From Sorghum bicolor (lineage: Eukaryota; Streptophyta; Magnoliopsida; Poales; Poaceae), in NCBI RefSeq assembly GCF_000003195.3, contig NC_012873.2, positions 2,255,894 through 2,319,893 of the forward strand: 64,000 nt of DNA, written 5' to 3'. Made by a program: the position numbers and the translations under genes. Below are positions 51,939-63,119 of this stretch, one piece after another (position 1 is the first letter of the stretch; every line of letters begins with the position of its first letter). The notes below the pieces were generated by a model. The model had not been told where the DNA came from, ran no database searches, and was given only the letters and a program-made list of their open reading frames with translations.

Positions 51939-54900
51939 ATGCGTTTCATCACAGGTGGCGGTGGCGGTGGTGCCGGCGGAGGTGGGTCGGCGGCGCGGTC
52001 GTACGAGCCCATGGCCACGGCCGACACCACGGACCTGCGCTACTGGCTGCACTGGCGGGTGGGGCTGTGCGGCCTCTGGGTGCTCGCCTGCATGGCCGTC
52101 GCGGGCTACCTCATCTGGCGCCACGAGGGTCCTGGCGCCGACCGCCGCCCCGGCGGCGCCGGCGCGGCGTCGTCGTCGGTCTCGTCGGGCCCCGCTGCTG
52201 ACGGCGACCTGCCGGGCGGCGGCAAGGGGAGGCGACCCGGGGTGCTGTACGACGACGAGGCGTGGCGGCCGTGCCTCCGGGACATCCATCCGGCGTGGCT
52301 CCTCGCCTACCGGCTCATCTCCTTCTTCGTCCTCCTCAGCTTGCTCGTCGTCATTGTCATCTCCGATGGCGGCAGCATCTTCTACTACTACACTCAGTAA
52401 GTCACCAATCCCTTAATTTGCTACTAGTTACACTTTGTTTTTTCTTCTCTGATTTCCTTTGCCTTTTTTCCCCCTAATTTTGAATACAAAGATTGTTGTG
52501 GATTAGATGCAAAGTTGAGTAAAGATTCTCTATTTTTAAAAACCTTTTGTTTTAAAAAGAAGACATGGGGGCGCATTGCCACTCAGCTGCTGCAGCAGAT
52601 TAAGTCTTTTTATTTGGTGCTTCATCACTGAATTAGAAATCGGTCAGCAAGTTTGGCATTTGTTCTGTCCCCTTGTAATACTCTGAGTTTACAGGGAATA
52701 AAGGGCTCTTTCCATGGAACAAACCTGTTTTAAACATGGGGTCCTTTTTCAGTTGCAAGAACTGAACATGGTTCTTAGAAACAATAATGGAGCCATCAGT
52801 CAGTTTGACAGCATTCTCTGTTATACTACTGTACATAATTGATGGCTGCCAACAACTAGCTTACACAGCAAGCGACGCCCTCTCTGTCTGGTTTCCCCCT
52901 TCACCAATCACCAATACTATTTTTTTTTCTGCCGTAGTACATTCTAAGAGACTTTTATTTGGGTCATCACTGTTTTGCTTTAATTTATTATTTGGAAAAG
53001 GTCGTCACTGTAGATGTCTGATGTCGTGTTAAGCATATTTCAGAAAAGTCTTTGTGGTTTGTGCACTAGTTAAAATATTAGCAACTGATCATAAGGACCG
53101 AGAGTTGGTTTTGGAGCTCTGTTTGTGTGGTCAGGCTTCTCTAGGCTTTAATCATAAATGATAAGTGGATAGTGTTGTAAGAATACCCACTCCAACTTAG
53201 ATGGCCATCAGACCTTCTGTTCCATTGAACATTTCTGATATAAGTTTTCTACTGTAAACAAATACCCCTGCTTTTCAGATATTGTCTTGTTTTACAAATC
53301 ACCAGTGTAGCCTTTTCCAAGCTTTTTTTTAAAAAAAACTCTGAGATTGTGACTGGTTGGTAGCACCAGTTTTTTTCTGAAAGATCTGGTTGCTGTTCAA
53401 GTGTTTCTGCTTTGTAACTCTCTTCTTGGAAATAGGACTTGTCCCCCCCTGCCAGCTTCTTGTAACGGTTGTTGAACTGTCTGTCATGCAGGTGGACCTT
53501 CATTCTGGTGACGATTTACTTCGGGGTAGGCCTTTTCTCTTTCATAATCACAGCCAAATAATTTATCTTTCCACTGAATTCCTCAAGCCAATGATGCTTG
53601 CCAGAGACTTCGAAACAACCTGTTATCTGACGGAAGAATAATTGTTCTGTGAATTGTTTCAGCTTGGCACGGCCCTGTCCATCTATGGCTGCAGCAAGTT
53701 CACTGATGAGAACGTCGCCGCGGTGGCAGCAGACATGGAGCTTGGCACAAACTACATGCCTCATGGCTTGGCTGCTAAACCGACCTTCGATGAACACAGT
53801 GGCGATAGAGAGATTGCTGGGTTCTGGGGTTACCTGCTCCAGATCATCTATCAGGTAAAGAGGCCTCCACACCACCAAACACTTTGAAATATTATCCAGT
53901 TGGGGGACCTTTTCATGTTTCTTATTGGAGAGGGACATCTGTATGGTGCACTGACATTGGCTGATTTGGTGTTGCATACATGGAGGGGTTCTCATTTTGC
54001 TTTCGATGCGCAATTATTAGTGCCGGGTAGTTACCATGATGCGCTAACAGCTGAATCAGTATGTTTATGGTGTGCTCATGGATCAGATTCTGTTTCCGAA
54101 GATCAGATCAGATCAGATGTGCCCACATAGCATCTTTGTCTGGTCACACCTCCATCTCCATGGCATGTAGATGCTCCTACGTGAGCCAATTGCTAATGGT
54201 CCATGACTCCATGTCCAGGTGTTCAGTCTATATCTCTGCACACTGCACAGCTCATGCATGTTTCCTTGCTTGCTTGAAGGGCTGAGTCACCTTTCCCCTT
54301 CTTTGTGAAGTGTAGAGGCGTAGGGCTGACTCTTTAGATCGTGGCATCAAGAATAAAGGCAACCTGATTCCTTTTGTATTGATTTGCTAGGTCTAACTGT
54401 ATCAGCAATGGTGACTGAATGTCTGCCTAGGTTGGCATAGGACAGTCTGGAAATCACCTTTTGCTTTGTAAGAAGAATTAATAGATAACTAAGGAAGGGT
54501 GATGGCCTAGGAGAAGTAGCCCCAGAACGAACCACGTTGAAATTGGACTATACTATTAGCTATGCTTTACCATTCCATATCAAAGTTTATCATATCTTAG
54601 AACTCTTTCTGATATTTACAGCAGAACGGTAACTTTGTTTACTATTTATTGACAGACAAATGCAGGTGCCGTGATGCTTACAGACTGTGTGTTTTGGTTC
54701 ATCATTTTCCCATTCCTCACCGTCAAAGACTACAATCTCAACTTCGTAAGTATAAGTGCTGTCTTCCACAACCACAACATGATCCTGACAAAGAAAGTAC
54801 TAATAGTTCACTGATTTCTCTTCTGGCAGTTGTTGATAGGAATGCATTCAGTGAATGCTGTTTTCTTGCTTGGTGAGGCTGCCCTGAATAGCTTGGTAAG

Positions 54901-55463
54901 CAGCACATGAGTGATTACTGAACTTGATGATTCAGAAAAAAAGGAAGTTGATGAATGTTTTCACAGTTTACTGAACACACTGCAAACTCTCATGGTTTCA
55001 TTTACAGAGGTTCCCTTGGTTCCGGATCGCGTATTTCTTTCTTTGGACCGCGCTTTACGTCATTTTTCAATGGATTGTTCACGCAGCAACTCCAATCTGG
55101 TAAACTTTAATTTCCAGCTTAAATTTCATAAGCAAAGTACTACAACTACTGTGCACATATACACATTTCATAGTACTAAATCAACACTATATGTGGCTTT
55201 TGGCAGGTGGCCTTACCCATTCCTTGACTTGACATCAAATTTGGCACCTTTGTGGTAATCTACTTACCTCACAACCAAGAACAAATTCTTCATAAACTCT
55301 CTCCAAGTAATTAAATTTAACTGATTCGTTCCCTACCAATCGGCATAGGTACCTTGCGGTGGCGGTGTTGCAACTGCCGTGCTACGTGGTGTTCAGGCTG
55401 GTGATCAAGCTGAAGCACCACCTGCTGGCCAAGTGGTTCCCGGTCTCGTACGTAAGAGGCTAG
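51939..55463 (+). CDS. Plant polytopic membrane protein (rolling-stone-like family), function unknown
   Basis: Eight exons (51939-52396, 53492-53525, 53663-53854, 54656-54745, 54830-54895, 55008-55099, 55207-55254, 55349-55463) encode 364 residues; all borders are GT/AG and all phases close. A Gly-rich N-terminus is followed by about seven hydrophobic segments: GLWVLACMAVAGYLIW, LISFFVLLSLLVVIVI, WTFILVTIYFGLGTALSIYG, AVMLTDCVFWFIIFPFL, IGMHSVNAVFLLGE, FFLWTALYVIFQWIV and YLAVAVLQLPCYVVFRLV. Conserved-looking blocks are LRYWLHWR, WLLAYR and PFLDL. I recognise it as the plant group related to animal rolling stone proteins, whose biochemical role is not established. The C-terminus is basic (KLKHHLLAKWFPVSYVRG). 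The first M lies 13 codons before the hydrophilic LRYWLHWR block region. A long GC-rich leader precedes it. Confidence 0.88.
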
Positions 55464-56300
55464 CTAGGGGCACAAGCCAGGCCTTCGTCTTCTCCGCCTC
55501 CATTGCAGCCGCTTCAGTTCTGCAATGGCGAAAGCAATGCAAGCTACAGAATAATGGCGGGGTCCGGGTTGTTTATTATTTGGGGGGAGCGATTCTTGTG
55601 CAGGTGCCCTCTCCGACCAAAGAATAGAGGGGAGTGGCACATTGGATGCATGCGTGCGTTTTTACAGGGGTATAAAACTATAAATAGTTTGGTGTACATT
55701 GGATGGAAGTGAAGCAGCATAGTAGTTTTTAAGAGTTATTTTTTTTTTCTTTTTTGCCGTGGTGGAAAGTGAACACATAAAAGAGATCGAGGACAGCAGG
55801 GAGTGGGAGTGGCTGTGTATAGGTTGACAGATTGGATGAAAATGAAATGGAGATGATACTATTCCTTGACATCTTTTGTAGAGCTGATTGACTGGTCGCT
55901 ATATTATTGCTGATATTGGATTAGGATTCAAATCATACACCAACAAGGAGGTTCTGCAAGGCCACCTAAAACGCCAATAAATCTCACTGGGAGATGTAAT
56001 GCACAATAAATCATTGAAGAAGGGTAAAAATAGGGAAGTATGGAATAGTATAGATGTAGACAATGGGATATTGGATCTCTCCTCGGCCATATACCCTTTA
56101 TTTTATCTCTCCTCGGCCATATACCCTTTATTTTATAAGGAGTATGGGTGGTCTTATCCCGTTAAAAATACAATATGGTACTATTCTTACGTCGCTTTAT
56201 AAAGTTTTTCATAGCGCTGGCAAAACTATCATGAGCCAATTCTGAAATTGACTTGGGCCCAATTTAGTTGTCATAAATTATATAACAAAAAAGAGGCTAA
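55464..56300. other. 3' flank of the membrane-protein gene
   Basis: This contains the 3' UTR and an exact 30-bp direct repeat (56075-56134). No gene is seen. Confidence 0.4.
56075..56134 (+). repeat. Exact tandem repeat, 30 bp x 2
   Basis: The unit starts ATCTCTCCTCGGCCATATAC and is followed at once by an identical copy. Confidence 0.9.
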
Positions 56301-56620
56301 GAGAACTCAAGATTGAACTACAAGTATGGTCAGAACATAATAAGATGTTTAAAGGTGAACTCCAGTGTAGGTTTGATCCCCTATGCAACCTACAGGAAGA
56401 AATTGAAGGAGCAACAGAAATAGATGAAGACACTGAGCACGGAGCTAGATTCACTTCGTATCAAGTTGCAAAATTCCAGGGAGAGGTCCTGAACATGAAG
56501 CAAGAGAACAACAAAGTCGCTGATGGACTGCAGGCTAGTTTGAATCATGTAAAAGGGCTCCAAACAAAACCTCGATAAGGTTCAGGCAAAGACTCTCAAT
56601 AGCAATAGCTTAGGTGTTTA
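56300..56620 (+). pseudogene. Fragment of a NET1/KIP1-like actin-binding coiled-coil gene
   Basis: A reading frame from about 56306 to 56577 contains LKIELQVWSEHNKMFKGELQ, CNLQEEIEG, SYQVAKFQGEVLNMKQEN and NKVADGLQASLNHVKGL. This is the conserved part near the C-terminus of NETWORKED 1 (KIP1-like) proteins as I remember it. After that the family-like reading continues only with a shift (NLDKVQAKTLNSNSL), so the fragment is frameshifted. It has no NAB actin-binding domain and no start context. It stops just before a MITE (56608 on), which suggests transposon-related capture, retained debris or an exon of a degraded gene. Confidence 0.65.
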
Positions 56621-56830
56621 CTTCCAAAATTTTTTCAAGATTTACCATCACATCGAATCTTTGGTCGCATGCATAGACAAAAATAAAAACTAATTACACA
56701 ATTTACCTGTAATTTGTAAGATGAATCTTTTGAGTCTAGTTACTCCGTGATTGGATAATGTTTGTCAAATAAAAACAAAAGTGCTACAGTAACCAAAAAT
56801 CAAAATTTTTGCGAACTAAACAAGACCTTA
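56608..56830 (+). mobile_element. MITE of the GCCTTGTTTAGTTC family, plus orientation
   Basis: It carries CCATCACATCGAATCTTTGG, TAATTTGTAAGATGAATCTT and GTTTGTCAAATAAAAACAAA, and ends TTTTTGCGAACTAAACAAG. The left end is diverged. Confidence 0.7.
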
Positions 56831-57264
56831 TCTGGGCCTAAAGCTTGCAGCACTTGGAGGAATGCACCCTCTAAATCAAAAGTAGCGCTCCGGATGTGCT
56901 TCTTTCCAGCCAAGAAAAAGAAGACATCGCTGTTTGCATGTGTAAATCCAGTACCTTTCAAAGCAGCACAGTGACATGGCATTCTTCACTAAAATGAGCT
57001 AGGTATGCATGATGGTCAGGTTTTCGGGATCGAATCAAGTTCATCATTGAACAAGCAAACAAGCCTTAAGATTTGATGCCAGGTTGTGGCCTCATCATTG
57101 AAATAGCATATTTTTACTAACCAGCTGGTTCAATTCAAAAGAGATATATAGTTCAGAAAATAGATCCTTTGAAACGATTATTATATGACATAAAACTCAG
57201 CTTGTGGCGTTTAGCATTGAGGCCATAACCAAACGATCCATTCATTGCAGGGTTACTGTGTGGG

Positions 57265-57693
57265 TTACTGAGCTAACAACTCTGCGATCCTTGTGAAGGA
57301 AGCTCTTATCTCCTCCCGGTCCTTAGGATCCTCCCAAAGGTTGAAGTACTCCTCGGAGGGGATAGTAAAAAGACAAGGCTTCTCCGCAGCAGCTTCTGCC
57401 GCCGCCGCCGCCGCCGCCGCCGCCTTGTTGGCCTTCTTGGTCGCCTTCTTGGCCGCCCGAGCCACCGCCGCCGCCGACTTCTTCTTCGCCCGAGCCTCTG
57501 TCGCCACCGCCTTAGTGTTCGCCGGAGCCTCCGCCGCCGACATGTTCCTCGCCCGAGCAGCTCCGGCCTCCGCCACCACCACCTCCGCCGTCACCTTCTT
57601 GCTCGTCGCAGAAGCTCCGGCCTCCGACGCCGCCACCTTGCTCGCAGCAGCAGCAGCTCCGGCGAAGTCGCTCCAGGATGCCGACTTCACCAT
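57265..57693 (-). CDS. Ala/Lys-rich hypothetical protein, intronless
   Basis: The frame encodes 142 residues from the first in-frame ATG at 57693. It is open further upstream, to 57840, but without an ATG. Residues about 10-105 are low in complexity: Ala with evenly spread Lys, Arg and Glu (KKSAAAVARAAKKATKKANK, then an Ala run coded by GCC repeats). This resembles the tails of linker-histone-like proteins. The C-terminus is a distinct block, CLFTIPSEEYFNLWEDPKD then REEIRASFTRIAELLAQ, likely one helix. A TATA-like TATATATT lies at 57851-57858, about 160 bp upstream. I do not recognise the family. The opposite strand is also open because of the GCC repeats, so this needs expression support. 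Confidence 0.5.
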   Translation of the reverse strand: MVKSASWSDFAGAAAAASKVAASEAGASATSKKVTAEVVVAEAGAARARNMSAAEAPANTKAVATEARAKKKSAAAVARAAKKATKKANKAAAAAAAAAEAAAEKPCLFTIPSEEYFNLWEDPKDREEIRASFTRIAELLAQ

Positions 57694-57850
57694 GCTCTTG
57701 CCCGGCGCCAGGCGCTTGGAGACGCCGATCTCGATGTTGACGTCCTTGAGCGGATTCGAGATGCGCCTGGGCAAGACGCAAGCGTAGCCCTCAACAGGAT
57801 TCTCGGCCTCGCGGCGGCTGTTGTTTTGGCGAGGAACCAACCGGGCGTCA

Positions 57851-57858
57851 AATATATA
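57851..57858 (-). promoter_or_regulatory. Candidate TATA box of the Ala/Lys-rich ORF
   Basis: The minus strand reads CCTATATATTTGAC upstream of the ORF. With this box the first in-frame ATG would be at 57693. Confidence 0.35.
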
Positions 57859-57984
57859 GGCCCTTGTTCCCTCCGACTCCGATCCGTCGTCTCACGAGCG
57901 CGGCGGCCCGATCCATGGATGTTGATGCGGACACGGGTCCATCCAATTGCGCGACGGACCAGGATATTGGCCCAACTCGGACTA

Positions 57985-58043
57985 AAGGCCTGGTTTAGTT
58001 CACACAATTTTTTTAAGATTTTCCATCACGTCCAATCTTACGT
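57985..58043 (+). mobile_element. MITE end fragment (GCCTTGTTTAGTTC family)
   Basis: AAAGGCCTGGTTTAGTTCAC and TTTTCCATCACGTCCAATCT are the first 55 bp of the family. It then breaks into ACTCCATCCGTCTTAAAAAG, a Stowaway-like terminus. Confidence 0.55.
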
Positions 58044-58826
58044 CATACTCCATCCGTCTTAAAAAGACCGTTGTTATTGACTTTGACCAATCATATTTGA
58101 CCTTTGTGGACCTTCACGCACGCAAACTGGAATTACCGCGACGGCGGCGCCTTCATGGCCGCGACTCTTCTCGCGGCGCCAGGCAGGAGCATTGCGGACA
58201 GCAGCCAAAAAGTCACGATTGAAAATAGTTGGATCTGATCAAATTGTGGGTCTATTTTCTTAATTTTACCAAGTCTAAATAGCAAACTATTGGAGAGCCT
58301 ATATTATTTTACTTGTCATATATTTTAGGGAGTTGCCAAAACATAAGATTTGCCAAGTCAATTTTGGTAAACTCTTGGAGATGCTAATAGTCATTTACAG
58401 ATCGAGTCTGTTGGAAACATTTTTTTTTCAACAATAGCTAATTTATCTTTAGAAAATAATTTAGCTAATCTCTTGGAGATGCTCTTACGTTCGTAAATTG
58501 TTTACTAAAGAGAAGAAAATCTGTGCATGATCATCATGGACGTTCACCCAATGTGGAAATCAGAGGTTGTTTAGCGATAATTGCCAACATGCCCTTTTAT
58601 TTATTTAATCAAACAAAAAAATTAAAAAACCGTGTGTGGCATTACATTGGGATTACATTGGACTGCCTGTCCAGCAGATGAAACCATATATCGATGGATC
58701 CTTTGACTGATCGATTTGAACAAAAAACAAATTAGCAAAGAAAATATCAAATTAATTAATTGGTAGTTTGGTCCATATCCATCAAATGATTAATTGGCAG
58801 ACCATGGTGGCCAGCGTATAGATAGC
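58044..58826. other. Intergenic with repeat ends
   Basis: A Stowaway-like start at about 58048, and Harbinger-family ends (CTCTTGGAGATGCT at 58371 and TCTCTTGGAGATGCTCTTA at 58470-58488), lie in AT-rich sequence. No gene is seen. Confidence 0.45.
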
Positions 58827-59234
58827 TCAATGCAACGCCTCCTTAATTTCCTTGAAGATGAGGGACGGGGTGCAGATCTTCTTGCATTCTTCAATAGCAA
58901 GCTGCTCCTTCTCCACCTTAGTGCAAACCGTGTGGCAGCTAGCAGTGATCTCCGCCACTTTATCCTCGTACTTCTTTTTGCATCCTTCTTCGCAAGACTT
59001 GGAGTCTGGAGTGCCAAAGCCGTGCTTCTTGTTGCATTTCAACGAGCATTGGACAGCCTCGATCCACACCTTTTTGAAGCGCTTGTTGAGGGCGCAGGAC
59101 TCCTTGCAGGCTGGCTCCTTGAGCTTCTTTTCTGCACAGAGATTTTTGCAAGTGTCTTCTTTCTCCTTCTTGTCGGCAGCGGCTCCAGCGATGAGTGCGA
59201 GGACCAACACGAAGAGCACCACCACGATCTTCAT
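58827..59234 (-). CDS. Secreted Lys-rich protein with six CX3C motifs (alpha-hairpinin-like)
   Basis: A single exon encodes 135 residues with a good start context (AAGAAAATGAAG). Residues 1-20 (MKIVVVLFVLVLALIAGAAA) are a clear signal peptide. The mature part has twelve Cys, all in six CX3C motifs: CKNLC, CKESC, CSLKC, CEEGC, CHTVC and CKKIC, separated by 9, 15, 13, 14 and 12 residues. Paired CX3C motifs on two antiparallel helices define plant alpha-hairpinins, so this could be three hairpin units in a row. The mature chain is rich in Lys and Glu. Alpha-hairpinins include antimicrobial, protease-inhibiting and ribosome-inactivating peptides, but none of these activities can be claimed here. 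I do not recognise a named family; a grass-specific secreted family is possible. Confidence 0.85.
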   Translation of the reverse strand: MKIVVVLFVLVLALIAGAAADKKEKEDTCKNLCAEKKLKEPACKESCALNKRFKKVWIEAVQCSLKCNKKHGFGTPDSKSCEEGCKKKYEDKVAEITASCHTVCTKVEKEQLAIEECKKICTPSLIFKEIKEALH

Positions 59235-59348
59235 TTTCTTTGGTAATGGAGATCGAGACGTGGTTGCTATTGGGATTATTGGTGCTGATAGAGGGGGATG
59301 GCACCTTAATTTATTTGCTTATAGAACTAATGACACATTTGTTAGTCA

Positions 59349-59356
59349 TATATATA
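59349..59356 (-). promoter_or_regulatory. TATA box of the CX3C gene
   Basis: CTATATATATGAC on the minus strand lies about 115 bp upstream of the ATG at 59234. Confidence 0.6.
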
Positions 59357-59846
59357 GGACATCATATGGCAAAATGGACATGTAAGTGTGTGACCATGAG
59401 AGCTTCTCTCCCTACCTCTAGCTCGGTTCTGATTGCATGCATGCATATATCTATATGTGCATGCAATACCCTAGCTCTTTTTCTTGGTTTTCCGTTTCAC
59501 CTGGGTTACCACAAATTAACGCGTAAAGATGCGGTTGCCATGGTAGATGCACAGTGAAAGAAAAATACTATCTCGATCTCCTTCTTGTTCTTGGCACTAC
59601 CCTAAAAACAGTAAATGGCATCTACCCAGCTTGTCATCAAAAGAAAAAGCAAAAGCGTTGAGCAAGAGATGAGGATCAATGCTTGGAGTAATGCTCTCCG
59701 CAGCAAGATAACTACCATGACCCAACTCCAAGAATTTGTTGATTTATGGATTAAAGTCTAAAACTGCAAGACAATCACCTAGAGTTGGACCAGAGTCTTG
59801 GCCTATCACATACAATTAAATGGATCCTACATCGGTAAAGTTTTCT

Positions 59847-60000
59847 TTAAGGGCATATGCCCTCACTCTCCTATTCATTGGATTCGTTTTGATAAGTGTG
59901 CAAACACACATCTCAATATGTGGAACTGTTTTGAGATATGTGTTTGCACACTTCTCAAAGCGAATCCAATGGGTGGGAGAGTGAGGGCATATGTCCTTAA
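59847..60000. repeat. 154-nt fold-back (70-nt arms, 14-nt loop)
   Basis: The left arm 59847-59916 and the reverse complement of the right arm 59931-60000 agree at 63 of 70 positions with no gaps. Both ends are TTAAGG. Five of the seven differences would be G:U pairs in a plus-strand transcript. It is probably a small fold-back MITE, since a diverged single arm lies at 44524-44582. A small-RNA precursor is also possible. Confidence 0.85.
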
Positions 60001-61161
60001 GGGTAAAAAAACTGCGTCCATCCTACATCAAATACAATAGCAGAAGGCAAATAAACTAAAGAAAATAATAAATGCAAACTTTGCACTTGGATATATACTA
60101 ATCCAAGATCCTCGACCACACTGCAGTCAATTAAAACTTGCGAGGCTGGCCTCATCAGGATGCATGTGTCTCATGCCATGGACCATTAGAGACAGGTCGC
60201 CACATCTATATGCCTGCTCGTGGCCCTTCGCCCAAGCGATTGTTGCAATATGGTGCAAAGTTGTAGACCTCCTTGAGTACTACAACTGCTAGGGCCGCAC
60301 ACGCCACTAAAGTTGCAATCTACCTCCTTGTGTACGGGATCTCCATTCTAATTTGTAGTTGAAGATCCAACACGCCACTGCTAGGGCCGCCAAGGCCACC
60401 AACGCTGTCTCTATGCCCCTCCCCAGTGCCTCCGCCTCCCAATCACCTCCCCGGCACGCACACGCCGGTGTGCATTCCTCCAGGGACTCGAGCGTACACT
60501 TCGGCACGCGGAGAGAGGGTGCGGTGGTGCCGGTGACGTGGGGCTGGCCATGGTCCAAGGTGGAGGTTAGAGTTGTAGGTGGTGACAAGACCTCGGTTAC
60601 GACCTTAGCCAAGCCTGGCTCCTAGAAAACGGCCAGCTCTTGCGTTTTTCTGGAGCCAGGCTAAGTGGTGGTTGGTGGCTTCATGGAGCCTGGCTTGAAC
60701 TTCTAAACAGACAACCAAACAGTCTGAAGGTGACTCTGTGGAGCCTAGTTGGGACTTAGCCACCCAACCAAACAGGCCCATAACTCATACTCAAATGAGT
60801 TAGGGCAATTTGCATCTAGAGATGATGAATATGTAGTCTAATTTCAATCAAGTTTAAGGATCGGGGGAGAATTTTATTCTAAAAGTAAGCTATCCTTACT
60901 TCCCACTAAACAAAGGAGAAGGGGCAGGCAATCACTACTACTAGTTTCAAACGATCCATCATGTCGGCACGAGAGACCATCGGATTATTCCGGAGCTTAT
61001 TATTGTCTACTACAGTACAATACTACTCAGTACTGACATGGATCGAGTAAGCTCTCGGAGTATAAAATGCAAATGACATTCCGGAACCTGAGTCTCTCTC
61101 TTTGGATATTTCACAGAGAAATCTAAGAATTTAGCTCAAATTCAGGCCATGCAATAACCCT
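60001..61161. other. 3' flank of the GH3 gene; no supported gene
   Basis: A GC-rich patch at 60380-60600 is open on both strands. Its minus frame (60307-60612) has a hydrophobic segment near the C-terminus but no known family. Near 60640-60780, GAGCCAGGCTAAGTGG and CAACCAAACAGGCCC look like the ends of an old MITE. Confidence 0.35.
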
Positions 61162-63119
61162 CTAATATGTGGACGGCTGTGTCTGGAGGCCAAACCCAAA
61201 CGGGAACAATGGATCGTAGTGCGCGTCGCCGACGTTCATGGGCAGCTGATCCACCGACCGGAACCACGTCCTCGACAGCTTCCCCGTGAACCCGTAGTCG
61301 CCGAACAGCACGTCGCTGACGCCCTGCCCCTCCGTCCCCGGCAGCCACGCCGCCACCAGCGCGTCGATGATATCCATGAACGGCTCCACCACCAGCGGCC
61401 GGCCGGAGACGAGCACGACGACGCACTTGATGCTGCCGCAAACATTCCGGATGATGTCCGGCCCGGGCGCAGGGATGGTCAGGTTCAGGTTGTCGCCGAA
61501 CGTCTCGGCGTAGGGAGGCTCGCCGACGACGACGACGGCGTAGTCGAACCGTGCCTTGTTCTTCTGGACGAAGCCAGCGTCGGGGTTCTCGGAGTAGACG
61601 ACGTCCGTGCCGGGGGCGACGGCGCGTCTGATGCCGTCGAGGATGGTGGTCCCGGCGGTGAGGTTGTTCCCCGTGAGGCCCTGCCAGGTGATGGTCCAGC
61701 CGCCGCACTGGCTACCGAGATCGTCAGCGTGGCTTCCGGCGACCAGGACTCTGCCGCCGTAGGAGAGCTTCTTGGGCAGCGGCAGCAGCGGCTTTGCGCC
61801 GGGCTTGCCGTTCTTGAGGAGGACGAGGGACTTGCGCACGGCCTCGCGCGCCAGGTCGCGGTGCTCCTGCTTGCCGAGCTCGCCGACGAGGCTGGTGTCG
61901 GCGTAGGGGTTGTCGAAGAGGCCCATGGTGAACTTGACGCGCAGGATGCGGCGGACGGCGTCGTCGATGCGGCTCATCGGGATTGTGCCGTTCTGCACCA
62001 GCAACGTGAGGTCGTCGATGAACTCCGTGTACGTGTACGGGATCATCACCATGTCAACTCCGGCCAGGATGCCCAGCTTGATGGACAGAAGGTAGTCAGC
62101 GTGGTCAGGGGTCGTGATCCTGTCAAGCCCTTGCCAATCCGAGATGATGAAACCCTGAAATATATATATATATATATACATCATCATTATCAGTTGAATT
62201 CCTCAACATGCATGCAATTGACTTGAACAGGGACTCAGGGAGGGACCCTGAAGCGGAGCCTGTTCTTGAGGTGGTCGGTGACGAGGAAGTGGTTGGCGTG
62301 CATCTTGACGCCGTTCCAGCTGGAGAAGGAGACCATGACGGTGGAGACGCCACGGATGACGGCGTTGTAGTAGGGCGGCATGTGGACGGCCATGAGCTCG
62401 TGGAAGGACGCCACCGTGTTGCCCTCGTTCACGCCCTTGGTGGTGCCGCCGTCGCCGACGTAGTGCTTGGAGCACGCCGCCACGTTTCGCTGCCCGCCGG
62501 CGACGTACGGCGCGCCGGGGCGGCCGCCGCTCGCCGGCGCCGGGATCTCGCCCTGGAACCCGGAGATGATGGAGGTCATGTTGCGTACCACCCCCGGGTG
62601 CTCGCTGAAGCTCTCGTAGCACCGGCCCCACCGAGGGTCTCTGCACACCGCCACGCAAGGAGCGAAGACGTAGGGGATGCCGGTGGCCCTCACCTCCAGA
62701 GCTACAGCTGCTCCAATCCTCTGTGCTAGCTCTGGGTCCCTGAATGAAGCAAATTAATAAATAAACATGCAAATCGAGCCATCACATTTTTGTTTATTTA
62801 TTATGTCATGATGAATTATATATTATATTACACACTTGATTTGTTTTAGGGGTCCAGTTATTTTACTCTTATTACCTAAAATGTAAAAACTGGGCTAACA
62901 CACTTTTATTTTACCTGGTGCAGCCGAGGCCGATGTTGTGTGGGAAGATGGTGGCCTTGTAGACGTTGCCGTGGCCGTGGACGGCGTCGATGCCGTAGAT
63001 GATGGGGATCCCGAGGCGCGTGGACAGCGCTCCGCTCTGCATCCCGTTCACCATCTTCACCCACGCCTCCGGCGGCGCGTTCTTCGCCGGCACGCTGCCG
63101 CCGCCGCTTAGCACGCTGC
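61162..63119 (-). CDS. GH3 beta-glucosidase / beta-glucan exohydrolase, 5' partial
   Basis: Three exons are visible, 62915-63119, 62247-62739 and 61162-62154, coding about 563 residues to the stop. They match plant GH3 exohydrolases of the barley ExoI type, which release glucose from wall beta-glucans and oligosaccharides. Visible blocks are [61 protein letters not shown] and the nucleophile Asp in [34 protein letters not shown] holds the probable acid/base Glu, and the end is [11 protein letters not shown]. The joins read [11 protein letters not shown] and RFRGFIISDW. The first exon(s), with signal peptide and the KIGQM start of domain A, are not found up to 64000, so the 5' end lies outside or is lost. 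The frame is open throughout and both catalytic residues are present. Confidence 0.93.
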
